Source of the DNA: Roseovarius sp.
Lineage (GTDB): Bacteria > Pseudomonadota > Alphaproteobacteria > Rhodobacterales > Rhodobacteraceae
Assembly: GCA_007125415.1 (NCBI GenBank)
Contig: SLDH01000218.1
Coordinates: forward strand, 1 to 13,103
Length of the DNA stretch: 13,103 bases
Direction: 5' to 3'
Translations under genes and position numbers: made by a program
In this document: positions 7,010-13,103 of the stretch, piece after piece
Layout of the letters: each line of letters starts with the position of its first letter
How positions within the stretch are numbered: the stretch's first letter is position 1
Notes under the pieces: model-generated
Databases searched by the model: none
What the model was told of the DNA's origin: nothing
Seen by the model: only the letters and a program-made list of their open reading frames with translations

Positions 7010-7237
7010 ATGAATGACCAATCGTGCAGCATCGCCTTCCTGACGCCGGATTGGCGACAGACGCTCGACCTCTATCTGGCGGAGCGCGCACATGGCATCA
7101 ACGCCTACATGATCAGCCGTGCGCGGCTGGCAAGCGTGGCCCGCATGAACCTCATGAGCGATGCAGAGCTTGCTGCGCTCGACCTCAGGCGCGAGGATAT
7201 CCCGGCCTTCGTTTTCGAAGACCTTCTGCCGGAGTAA
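7010..7237 (+). CDS. small DUF1127-like protein (second of tandem pair)
   Basis: The product has 75 residues and is distantly related to the preceding one. An N-terminal segment (PDWRQTLDLYLAERAHGINA, 13-32) precedes a helix and the DUF1127-type motif MSDAELAALDLRREDI (49-64), then VFEDLLPE (68-75). It is less basic than classical DUF1127 proteins, so a domain search may score it weakly. The reading frame is open back to 6830, but that would overlap the previous gene. The ATG at 7010 with GGAAAGG (6995-7001) 8 bases upstream is the sensible start. The gene may be co-transcribed with the first, with the intervening hairpins tuning the ratio. The function is unknown; RNA binding would be by analogy with CcaF1. 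Confidence 0.75.
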   Translation: MNDQSCSIAFLTPDWRQTLDLYLAERAHGINAYMISRARLASVARMNLMSDAELAALDLRREDIPAFVFEDLLPE

Positions 7238-7290
7238 GGCCAGACGCAGTGGCTTGACAGCGGCTCCAGGCGTGGCCAACGCTGCGCGCC

Positions 7291-8739
7291 ATGATTGACA
7301 TACGCCCGATCGGTTATCTTCTTGGCCTGATGGTCATGGCCCTCGGGCTGATGATGATCTTCCCGCTTGCGGTCGATATCGCCGAAGGCAGGGGCCAATG
7401 GCCCGTTTTCATGCAATCGGCCATCCTGACAGTTCTGGTGGGTGGTCTTGTGGCACTTTCCTGCCGGAGCGGCGTGCGTCGGGGCCTGTCCGTCTCGCAG
7501 GCCTTTCTGTTGACCACAGGTGTCTGGGCGATCCTGCCGCTCTTCGGGTCTTTGCCCTTCATGCTGGGCGAGACGGGGTTGCGCCTTGTCGATGCGCTGT
7601 TCGAGGCCATGTCGGGGATGACGACAACCGGTTCCACCATGCTTGTGGGGCTCGATGATCTCCCCAAGGGGCTGCTCCTGTGGCGGGCGCTGCTGCAATG
7701 GCTGGGGGGGCTCGGAATCGTCATCGTGGCGCTTGTCTTCCTGCCGGTGATGCGGGTGGGCGGGATGCAGTTCTTTGCCTCCGAAGGGTTTGACACGCTG
7801 GGCAAGGTGCTGCCCCGGGTGGCGGATATCTCGAAAGGTGTGCTCAACGTCTATCTGGCGCTGACACTGGCCTGCGCGCTGATCTATTTCGCGTTGGGCC
7901 TCAATCCGTTCGAGGCCACGGCCCACGCGCTTACAACCATTTCCACGGGCGGCTTCTCGACGCGCGATGCCTCCTTCGCGGCCTTTCCCGGCGCGCCGCA
8001 ATATGTCTGCGTGGTCTTCATGATCCTGGCTGGCATGCCCTTCGTGCGGCTGATGCAGGGACTGCGCGGTGAAGTCATGCCGCTCTATCGCGACAAGCAG
8101 GCGCGCGCCTATTTCCGCTGGATCCTCTATGCCGTGATGCTGATCGTGCTCTATGAATTCTGGCTTACGGGCAGCCTGAGCGAGGCGGCTGTGCGCGCAC
8201 GGTTGTTTAACACGGTGTCGATCTTTTCCGGCACGGGCTATGGCGACGGAGATGTGACGACATGGGGACATATGCCCTTCGTGGTACTGATCGTGGTGGG
8301 CGCGATCGGTAGCTGCACCGGGTCCACGGGCTGTTCCATCAAGGTCTTCCGCTACCAGATACTCTTCGCTGCGATCCGCGATTACGCGCAGCTGATCGTC
8401 AGCCCCAACCGGATCAGCGTTTTGCGGTATTCCGGGCGGCGGGTGGAACGCGAGGTTATCCAGTCGGTCACGCTGCTTTTCACGCTCTATATACTCACAT
8501 TCGGATTCTTCTGCATCGCGCTCGAACTCACCGGCCTGACGATGATCGAATCCGTCACCGGTGCCTGGACGGCGATCTTCAATATCGGCCCGGTCTTTGG
8601 CGAGCGTGTTGGCCCTACCGGGGCACTCTCCGCTTTTCCTGAGAGTGCGAAATGGCTAATGATCGTGGCGATGCTCATGGGCCGTCTGGAGATCGTTGCG
8701 GTGCTCGTCCTTTTCACACCCGCCTTCTGGCGCGGCTGA
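7291..8739 (+). CDS. trkH: TrkH-family potassium uptake channel subunit
   Basis: The product is a 482-residue membrane protein that forms the K+-translocating pore and is gated by cytosolic TrkA, which is not in this window. Four pore-loop repeats with the filter glycines are visible: MTTTGST (110-116), STGGFST (218-224), SGTGYGDG (313-320) and NIGPVFG (431-437). Hydrophobic segments run through the whole chain, including the N-terminal pair at about 7-30 and 42-58. SCTGSTGCSIKVFRYQ (341-356) is the conserved glycine-rich stretch before the interdomain loop. Length is normal. The N-terminus MIDIRPIGYLLG matches known TrkH starts, so the ATG at 7291 is chosen although no Shine-Dalgarno sequence is visible before it. 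A perfect -35 TTGACA (7254-7259) lies upstream, but no good -10 follows. The ThDP-enzyme gene starts 60 bp downstream. Confidence 0.94.
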   Translation: MIDIRPIGYLLGLMVMALGLMMIFPLAVDIAEGRGQWPVFMQSAILTVLVGGLVALSCRSGVRRGLSVSQAFLLTTGVWAILPLFGSLPFMLGETGLRLVDALFEAMSGMTTTGSTMLVGLDDLPKGLLLWRALLQWLGGLGIVIVALVFLPVMRVGGMQFFASEGFDTLGKVLPRVADISKGVLNVYLALTLACALIYFALGLNPFEATAHALTTISTGGFSTRDASFAAFPGAPQYVCVVFMILAGMPFVRLMQGLRGEVMPLYRDKQARAYFRWILYAVMLIVLYEFWLTGSLSEAAVRARLFNTVSIFSGTGYGDGDVTTWGHMPFVVLIVVGAIGSCTGSTGCSIKVFRYQILFAAIRDYAQLIVSPNRISVLRYSGRRVEREVIQSVTLLFTLYILTFGFFCIALELTGLTMIESVTGAWTAIFNIGPVFGERVGPTGALSAFPESAKWLMIVAMLMGRLEIVAVLVLFTPAFWRG

Positions 8740-8799
8740 AGCAAGGCAGAGGCCGCGCCGTCAGACGGGCGGCATGAGGCAAATTCATGGGAGGAAATC

Positions 8800-10392
8800 A
8801 TGACCACAAGACCGCTGGGCGCGCAGATTTCGCATATGCTGAAAAACCGGGGGGTGGATGTCATTTTCGGCATCCCCGGTGTGCATAATCAGGAAATGTA
8901 TCGCGGTATCGAAGAGGCCGGGATCACCCATGTGCTGGCCCGCCATGAGCAGGGCGCTGGCTTCATGGCGGATGGTTATGCGCGCGCCAGCGGCAAGCCG
9001 GGCATCGCTTACGTGATCACCGGGCCGGGGCTTTGCAATATCATGACCCCGATGGGGCAGGCCTATTCCGATTCCGTGCCGGTGCTTGTCATCTCTTCGT
9101 GTCTTGACGAAACGGCGGCGCGGCGCGGGCAATTGCACCAGATGCTCGATCAGGAAACCGCAGCGCGCACCGTGTGTGACTGGTCATATGAGGCGCGCAG
9201 TGCAACGGCCGTCTATGAACTGACCGACAGGGCGCTGGCGGAATTTGCCGGTGCGCGCCCGCGCTCCAAGCATATTCAGGTGCCCATCGGGACGCTTGAA
9301 GCGCAGGCCCCCGCGGCCCCGCCGCCGCCCCGCCCGGGGATGAGCCGCGCCGCCCCGCCCGAGATGGTGGACATGGTCGCCGAAGCTCTGAACGCGGCCG
9401 AGCGCCCGCTGCTGGTGCTGGGTGGCGGCTGTGTCGATGGCGCGGACCTGTGGCGCGAAGTGCTGCAGCGAACAGGAGCGGCGAGCTTCACCACCTATGC
9501 GGGCAAGGGCATCGCTGCGCCGGATGATCCGCTTTTCTTCGGCAGTTATCTGGAACTGCCGGACTCGGCTGATCAGATCGCGAAGGCCGATCTGGTGCTG
9601 GCCGTGGGCACCGAACTCGCCGAGGTTGACCTCTGGCGCGTTGATCTGGGCCACAAGGCGCGGTTCATGCGTGTTGATATCGACCCGTCGCAACTGAACT
9701 CCATGCCGCAGACCGCTGACGGCCTGCTGTGTGACGCGGCAGCGCTGGCCGAGGGGCTGCTGGCGCGGGATTTGCGCCGCTCGACAGGCTGGCAAGCCTC
9801 GGACGTGGCGGCTACGCGGGCGCGCTGGCAGGCCGAAGTGGACATGGACGCCCCCGGGGTGCTGCCGGTGGTGCAGGCCCTGCAAGCGGTGTTGCCCGAT
9901 GAAACGATGATCTATTCCGACATGACGACCATCGCCTATGCCGCGTTGCAGCTATGGGACATGCCGCGCGCCGGACACTGGCATCACCCTTTCGGCTTCG
10001 GCACGCTGGGATATGCCATGCCGGCCGCCATCGGCGGGGCCATGGCGCGCAAGGGCAAGCCGACGCTGGCGATCGCCGGCGATTACGGCTTCCAGTACAC
10101 GGTGCAGGAGCTTGGCGCGGCAGTGGAGATGAAGCTGCCTTTGCCCATCATCGTGTGGGACAATGGCAAACTGCTGGCGATCGAGAACAGCATGATCAGC
10201 GCCCAGATCGCCCCCAACTCGGTGATCGCCCACAACCCCGATTTCTGTGCCCTGGCCCGCGCCTATGGGGCCCGGGCCGAGGCACCGGAGACGCTGGAGG
10301 CGCTGCAGGCGGCGGTGCTGGCTGCCTTCGAGGCTGATGGCCCCACGCTGATCTATGTCACGCCTGATCTGGGACTGGAGAAAACATCATGA
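8800..10392 (+). CDS. ThDP-dependent 2-oxoacid decarboxylase / acetolactate-synthase-like enzyme
   Basis: The product has 530 residues and the three-domain plan of ThDP enzymes. The PYR domain (about 1-165) includes GIPGVHN (24-30), the catalytic Glu50 in ARHEQGAGFMADGYARASG and the TGPG turn (74-77). A central DHS-like domain (about 188-325) contains LVLGGGCVDGADL. The PP domain (about 355-520) contains GTLGYAMPAAIGG and the metal/diphosphate motif. That motif reads GDYG (427-430) and WDNG (453-456) instead of the usual GDG and NN, keeping two plausible metal ligands. A Pro-rich linker (170-180) joins the first two domains. The closest named family I can suggest is the AruI-like 5-guanidino-2-oxopentanoate decarboxylases; benzoylformate-decarboxylase-like activity is an alternative. 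GGAGG precedes the ATG. Its stop overlaps the start of the enolase-superfamily gene by four bases, so the two are translationally coupled. Confidence 0.85.
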   Translation: MTTRPLGAQISHMLKNRGVDVIFGIPGVHNQEMYRGIEEAGITHVLARHEQGAGFMADGYARASGKPGIAYVITGPGLCNIMTPMGQAYSDSVPVLVISSCLDETAARRGQLHQMLDQETAARTVCDWSYEARSATAVYELTDRALAEFAGARPRSKHIQVPIGTLEAQAPAAPPPPRPGMSRAAPPEMVDMVAEALNAAERPLLVLGGGCVDGADLWREVLQRTGAASFTTYAGKGIAAPDDPLFFGSYLELPDSADQIAKADLVLAVGTELAEVDLWRVDLGHKARFMRVDIDPSQLNSMPQTADGLLCDAAALAEGLLARDLRRSTGWQASDVAATRARWQAEVDMDAPGVLPVVQALQAVLPDETMIYSDMTTIAYAALQLWDMPRAGHWHHPFGFGTLGYAMPAAIGGAMARKGKPTLAIAGDYGFQYTVQELGAAVEMKLPLPIIVWDNGKLLAIENSMISAQIAPNSVIAHNPDFCALARAYGARAEAPETLEALQAAVLAAFEADGPTLIYVTPDLGLEKTS

Positions 10393-11498
10393 AAATCACG
10401 CGCGTGACACCCTTTCTCGTGGAAGAAGTTCCCACCTCCGACGGCTGGTCGGAGGGGATCAGGGTTCTGCTCGTGAAGGTCGAGGACGAGACCGGCCTTG
10501 CCGGCTGGGGCGAGGCATTCGCCCTCTCGCCGCGCCAGACGGCCATCCGCGATATCATGATGATCCTCGGGGAGAAGTTGATGGCACTGCCCGAGGCGAG
10601 CCCGCGCCGCTTCCTGCAGGATGTCGCGGCGGTGGAGGATGCAGGGCATCCGAGCATCGATTTCGACTCGGCGGTGAGCGCGCTTGAGATCGCCTTGTGG
10701 GATCTTGCCGGCAAGCGGCTTGGTGTGCCGGTCCATACCTTGCTTGGCGGCGCCATCCGCAGCGAGGTGCCGATCTATGCCAATGCCTGGGACAGCCCGA
10801 CACAACCTCCCGAGGCCATCGCTGCCCGCTGCGCGAAGATGCGCAGCGAGGGCTACCGCGCGGTGAAAATCTATCCGTTGCGCCAGCCCACGCTCGAGCT
10901 TACCGAAAAGCTGGTGCGGCTGACCCGCGAAGCCATCGGGCCCGATGCCGACCTGATGCTCGATTTCGCGGTCGAGCCGGACCCGCGCCGCGCCCTGCAG
11001 GCCGCACGTCTCTGCGCGCCCTACAATCCTTTCTGGATCGAGGAGCCCGTCTCGGGCGAGGATCCGGCCAGTATGGCCGACTTTCGCAAGCGGGTGGATA
11101 TGCGCGTCACCACCGGAGAGCGCCAGTCAGGCCTCACGCATTACCGCGATATCCTGAGTTTGCGCGCAGCGGATGTGCTCAATCCCGATATCTGTGGGGT
11201 AGGGGGCATTCTGCGCATGGTCGAGATCGCCACCATGGCGCAGGCGCATTCGGTGCTCTTCTCTCCGCATAACTGGAACAGCACCAATGTGGGCTTTGCG
11301 GCGATGATGCAGGTGAGCGCGGTGCTGCCCAACCTGTGCTATGCCGAGCTTTACTATGACTATCTAGAGCTTGGCGCGCGCTATGCCACGACTGATTTCG
11401 TCATTGCAAACGGTGTGGCCACAGTCCCAACCACGCCCGGAATCGGCGTGACCATCGATGAGGGGGCTCTGCGCGCGCTTTGCGTAAAGGAAGATTGA
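10389..11498 (+). CDS. enolase-superfamily enzyme (mandelate racemase / muconate lactonizing type)
   Basis: The product has 369 residues. An N-terminal capping domain (1-125) shows GWGEAF (39-44) and SALEIALWDLAGKRLG (97-112). The C-terminal barrel has metal ligands Asp192 in LMLDFAVEPD, Glu218 in FWIEEP and Glu244 in TTGERQSG. A general-base dyad Asp267 (LNPDICGVGG) and His294 (FSPHNW) is of mandelate-racemase type. The usual KxK pair is instead KIY: Lys160 is present, the second Lys is Tyr162. That leaves His294 as the surest base and is more like an acid-sugar dehydratase than a racemase, though this is inference. The ATG overlaps the ThDP-gene stop (ATGA), with GGAG 8 bases upstream. Linked function with the ThDP enzyme is likely: dehydration or racemisation of a hydroxy acid, then decarboxylation of the 2-oxo acid. 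Confidence 0.88.
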   Translation: MKITRVTPFLVEEVPTSDGWSEGIRVLLVKVEDETGLAGWGEAFALSPRQTAIRDIMMILGEKLMALPEASPRRFLQDVAAVEDAGHPSIDFDSAVSALEIALWDLAGKRLGVPVHTLLGGAIRSEVPIYANAWDSPTQPPEAIAARCAKMRSEGYRAVKIYPLRQPTLELTEKLVRLTREAIGPDADLMLDFAVEPDPRRALQAARLCAPYNPFWIEEPVSGEDPASMADFRKRVDMRVTTGERQSGLTHYRDILSLRAADVLNPDICGVGGILRMVEIATMAQAHSVLFSPHNWNSTNVGFAAMMQVSAVLPNLCYAELYYDYLELGARYATTDFVIANGVATVPTTPGIGVTIDEGALRALCVKED

Positions 11499-11516
11499 GG
11501 CTGAGATGGGTATCCG

Positions 11517-11537
11517 GCCAGCCCGGCGCGGGCTGGC
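11517..11537. terminator. hairpin between convergent genes, probable bidirectional terminator
   Basis: GCCAGCCCG (11517-11525) and CGGGCTGGC (11529-11537) form a perfect 9-bp stem with a 3-base loop. It lies 18 bases after the enolase-superfamily stop and 21 bases from the stop of the minus-strand DUF1127 gene. Flanking CTGAGA (11501-11506) and TCTCAG (11557-11562) could extend the structure. No T run follows on either strand. Confidence 0.6.
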
Positions 11538-11558
11538 ACGGAGTGCTGTCGCTGCGTC

Positions 11559-11759
11559 TCAGAACCGGCGCGCGATCGCGTCAATATCGCCGCGGGAAAT
11601 CCCGATATCGTCAAGCTCACGGTCGGAAAGCTTGTCGAGCGCCGCGCGGGTGTCACGGGCTTCTTTCCAGGCGACATAGGCCCCGATTGTGTTTGCATAG
11701 GCCCGTGCCATGAGGCCACGGGAGGCAAATGCGCTGCGGGAAACTTCGAAAACGGACAT
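11559..11759 (-). CDS. DUF1127 protein (third in window)
   Basis: The product has 66 residues and is a classical DUF1127 form: a helix (AYVAWKEARDTRAALDKLSD, 27-46), then SDRELDDIGISRGDIDAIAR (45-64) and a final RF. It is a clearer match than the two tandem proteins at 6643-7237. The reading frame extends upstream to 11867, but the ATG at 11759 has an excellent AGGAGGG 7 bases before it on the minus strand, so 66 residues is the likely length. Proteins of this type in Rhodobacter are stress-induced and one (CcaF1) binds RNA. It is convergent with the enolase-superfamily gene and divergent from ruvC. A CTTG-N17-CCATAG promoter candidate lies about 80 bases upstream. Confidence 0.9.
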   Translation of the reverse strand: MSVFEVSRSAFASRGLMARAYANTIGAYVAWKEARDTRAALDKLSDRELDDIGISRGDIDAIARRF

Positions 11760-11835
11760 GCCATGCCCTCCTTCATCTGAACTGCGTGTTTTAGGGGATG
11801 CTGCTGGCCTCGGAAGGCCCGCTCGCTTGCTGAGA

Positions 11836-11883
11836 TTGCATCTATGGCGCGGCCTGAGCCGCGACAAGCCGCGATGGATGCAA
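11836..11883. repeat. inverted repeat flanking the DUF1127 promoter
   Basis: TTGCATC (11836-11842) and GATGCAA (11877-11883) are exact reverse complements 34 bases apart. They bracket an inner hairpin CGCGGC (11848-11853) / GCCGCG (11858-11863) and a direct repeat AGCCGCGA (11857-11864, 11867-11874). The outer arms sit at the promoter's -10 end and just upstream of its -35, as an operator might. Confidence 0.4.
11842..11868 (-). promoter_or_regulatory. candidate heat-shock-like promoter of the minus-strand DUF1127 gene
   Basis: Read on the minus strand: CTTGTCG (11868-11862), 14 bases, then CCATAG (11847-11842). This resembles the general RpoH pattern CTTGAAA-N11-16-CCATnT and has the same CTTG-N17-CC spacing as the promoter at 6571-6601. 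Predicted leader length is about 75 bases. It fits the alphaproteobacterial CYTAT form less well. Confidence 0.4.
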
Positions 11884-11890
11884 GCCCCTC

Positions 11891-11929
11891 ATGCAAAAAA
11901 TGCATATCTGATCAAATTTCATAAGATAT
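11891..11929. repeat. AT-rich patch with two short dyads
   Basis: ATGCA-AAAAA-TGCAT (11891-11905) is a palindrome around an A5 tract. It overlaps ATATCT (11904-11909), which is matched by AGATAT (11924-11929) 14 bases on. The patch is far more AT-rich than its surroundings. It could be a regulator site or bent DNA between the two divergent genes. Confidence 0.35.
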
Positions 11930-12047
11930 TGTAATTAATGATACTTTCGGATTCAAACCCCTCCAGGATGCGCGCGCTCCTGTGGCACAGAAGACGCACG
12001 GAGCCTGCCCGATCTGCGCGACCCGCGCCGCAATCCCCTTGGTCTTT

Positions 12048-12062
12048 GTTCCCCTTTCGTGC
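12048..12062 (+). promoter_or_regulatory. candidate LexA (SOS) box upstream of ruvC
   Basis: GTTC (12048-12051), seven bases, GTGC (12059-12062). The alphaproteobacterial LexA site is the direct repeat GTTC-N7-GTTC, so this matches 7 of 8 fixed bases. It lies 37 bases upstream of the ruvC ATG, between a weak -35 TTGGTC (12039-12044) and a weak -10 TAGGCC (12063-12068). ruvCAB belongs to the LexA regulon in many bacteria. Confidence 0.45.
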
Positions 12063-12099
12063 TAGGCCATTGAAAAAGGCAGCAGAGCAGGGCCGGAAG

Positions 12100-12594
12100 A
12101 TGAGGGTAATGGGCATTGATCCGGGGTTGCGAAACCTCGGCTGGGGCGTGATCGAAGTTATGGGCAGCCGCCTGCGCCACCTCGGCAATGGAATCTGCCA
12201 CTCATCGGGGGCAGACTTGGCGACACGGCTCTTGTCATTGCACACGCAACTCACCGAGATCATGCGCGAATACGCGCCGGACATGGCCGCTGTCGAACAG
12301 ACTTTCGTCAACAAGGATGGCGCCGCCACGCTCAAGCTCGGTCAGGCGCGCGGGATCGCCCTGCTGGTGCCGGCCCAGTTCGGACTGGCGGTGGGGGAAT
12401 ACGCCCCCAACACCGTCAAGAAGACAGTCGTCGGGGTGGGCCATGCGGAGAAGGCACAGATTGCCCATATGGTGAAGGTGCAACTGCCTGGGGTCGAGAT
12501 CAGCGGGCCGGATGCGGCCGACGCGCTGGCTGTCGCGATCTGTCACGCGCATCACGCGCCGCGCTCGGCGATGCTGGCGGGGATGCGCGGATGA
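12100..12594 (+). CDS. ruvC: RuvC, Holliday junction resolvase
   Basis: The product has 164 residues. RuvC is the dimeric endonuclease that cuts four-way recombination junctions after RuvAB-driven branch migration. All four metal-binding catalytic acids are present at the same numbers as in E. coli RuvC: Asp7 (MGIDPG), Glu66 (AAVEQTFVN), Asp138 and Asp141 ([16 protein letters not shown]). [11 protein letters not shown] (79-89) and the basic [17 protein letters not shown] (104-120) are also typical. The frame is open far upstream, but family proteins begin two to six residues before the GIDPG motif, so the ATG at 12100 is chosen. Its ribosome-binding site is poor, and the ATG at 12109 is an alternative. 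The stop overlaps ruvA by four bases (ATGA). A possible LexA box lies upstream. Confidence 0.95.
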   Translation: MRVMGIDPGLRNLGWGVIEVMGSRLRHLGNGICHSSGADLATRLLSLHTQLTEIMREYAPDMAAVEQTFVNKDGAATLKLGQARGIALLVPAQFGLAVGEYAPNTVKKTVVGVGHAEKAQIAHMVKVQLPGVEISGPDAADALAVAICHAHHAPRSAMLAGMRG

Positions 12595-13103
12595 TCGGGC
12601 GGCTCGCCGGGCGCATCGATTACCGTGCGGAGGATCACGTGCTTCTGGATGTGCGCGGGGTGGGCTATCTCGTCTATTGCTCGGACCGCACGCTTTCCGC
12701 GCTGCCGGCGGCGGGCGGGCATGCGGCGCTCTATACCGATCTGCTCGTGCGCGAGGACAATCTGCAGCTTTTCGGCTTCTCCAGCCTTGTCGAAAAGGAA
12801 TGGCATCGCCTCTTGATGTCCATCACCGGAGTGGGCGCCAAGGCTTCGCTGGCCATTCTCGGTGCGCTGGGGCCCGATGGTGTGGGCCGCGCCATCGCGC
12901 TGGGCGACTGGCACGCGATCAAGGCCGCCCGCGGCATCGGCCCCAAGACCGCGCAGCGGGTCGTCAACGAGTTGAAGGACAAGGCCCCGGCGGTGATGGC
13001 CATGGGCACCATGAGCGCGACAGCAACCGCGCCGGCCTCGGCGACCGGGGAGGAAACTGCGGTGATCGAGGATGTGCCCGCGCCCGGCGCGCCCGCACCC
13101 GCC
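12591..13103 (+). CDS. ruvA: RuvA, Holliday junction DNA helicase subunit (3' end outside window)
   Basis: The first 171 residues are present and the frame is open to the window edge. RuvA binds four-way junctions as a tetramer and loads the RuvB motor. The OB-fold domain I spans about 1-63, opening with MIGRLAGRI and including [10 protein letters not shown] (21-30). Two helix-hairpin-helix motifs follow: [16 protein letters not shown] (75-90) and [19 protein letters not shown] (110-128). From about 133 on comes a flexible linker of Ala, Pro, Thr and Glu (133-171). Domain III, which touches RuvB, must lie beyond the edge. The linker is longer than in E. coli RuvA. The start overlaps the ruvC stop, showing a ruvC-ruvA operon; ruvB is expected next. 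Confidence 0.95.
   Translation, partial: MIGRLAGRIDYRAEDHVLLDVRGVGYLVYCSDRTLSALPAAGGHAALYTDLLVREDNLQLFGFSSLVEKEWHRLLMSITGVGAKASLAILGALGPDGVGRAIALGDWHAIKAARGIGPKTAQRVVNELKDKAPAVMAMGTMSATATAPASATGEETAVIEDVPAPGAPAPA

Larger units (their letters stand above)
11760..12099. other. 340-bp divergent intergenic region (DUF1127 / ruvC)
   Basis: There is no convincing gene here. The open frame from 11938 is only an in-frame upstream extension of ruvC. The region holds a minus-strand heat-shock-like promoter, a 7-bp inverted repeat flanking it, an AT-rich patch with two short dyads (about 11885-11945), and a candidate LexA box. The stretch 11945-12035 shows nothing I recognise. Confidence 0.6.

Noticed and set aside
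7105..8271. A 388-codon minus-strand open frame over trkH
   Set aside because: The product is His/Gln/Arg-rich without domains and lies antisense to a well-conserved TrkH.
10389..11498. Calling the enolase-superfamily gene mandelate racemase itself
   Set aside because: The second catalytic Lys is Tyr, and the neighbouring pathway lacks mandelate dehydrogenase, so a specific substrate name is not supported.
11938..12099. A 54-codon N-terminal extension of RuvC
   Set aside because: RuvC proteins begin just before the GIDPG motif; the extension is Arg/Pro/Ser-rich and covers the likely promoter and LexA box.

Overview
The window looks like chromosomal core DNA of a high-GC alphaproteobacterium, most likely of the Rhodobacteraceae / roseobacter group. 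Four things point there: a SAM-II type riboswitch in front of metZ, FolE2 as the GTP cyclohydrolase, three small DUF1127-type proteins, and a ruvC-ruvA pair with an alphaproteobacterial-type LexA half-site arrangement upstream. This placement rests on gene content and motifs, not on a database search.

Layout from left to right. The 3' part of ftsY (signal-recognition-particle receptor) runs in from the left edge and is followed by yciB (membrane septation-type protein). A convergent alpha/beta hydrolase gene lies on the minus strand. A divergent intergenic region then carries a SAM-II riboswitch and an intrinsic terminator that lead into metZ (O-succinylhomoserine sulfhydrylase). folE2 and a gene for a Lys/Ala/Pro-rich histone-H1-like protein follow. 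Next come two tandem DUF1127-like small-protein genes with a heat-shock-like promoter and several hairpins, then trkH (potassium uptake). A translationally coupled pair follows: a ThDP-dependent decarboxylase/synthase-like enzyme and an enolase-superfamily (mandelate racemase-like) enzyme. Beyond a convergent hairpin there is a third DUF1127 gene on the minus strand. A 340-bp, partly AT-rich intergenic region then leads into ruvC and a ruvA gene cut off by the right edge.

Most of the genes are housekeeping. The material most worth a second look is regulatory. (1) The SAM-II aptamer appears joined to a mutually exclusive antiterminator/terminator pair. (2) The first DUF1127 gene has a CTTG-N17-CCTAT promoter and a 7-bp hairpin that covers its ribosome-binding site. 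(3) ruvC has a candidate LexA box. The metabolic novelty candidate is the ThDP enzyme plus enolase-superfamily operon. It resembles a mandelate-type logic (racemase/dehydratase plus 2-oxoacid decarboxylase) but has no dehydrogenase, transporter or regulator alongside, and its substrate cannot be read from the sequence. I found no CRISPR array, transposon, integrase, tRNA or rRNA in the window.
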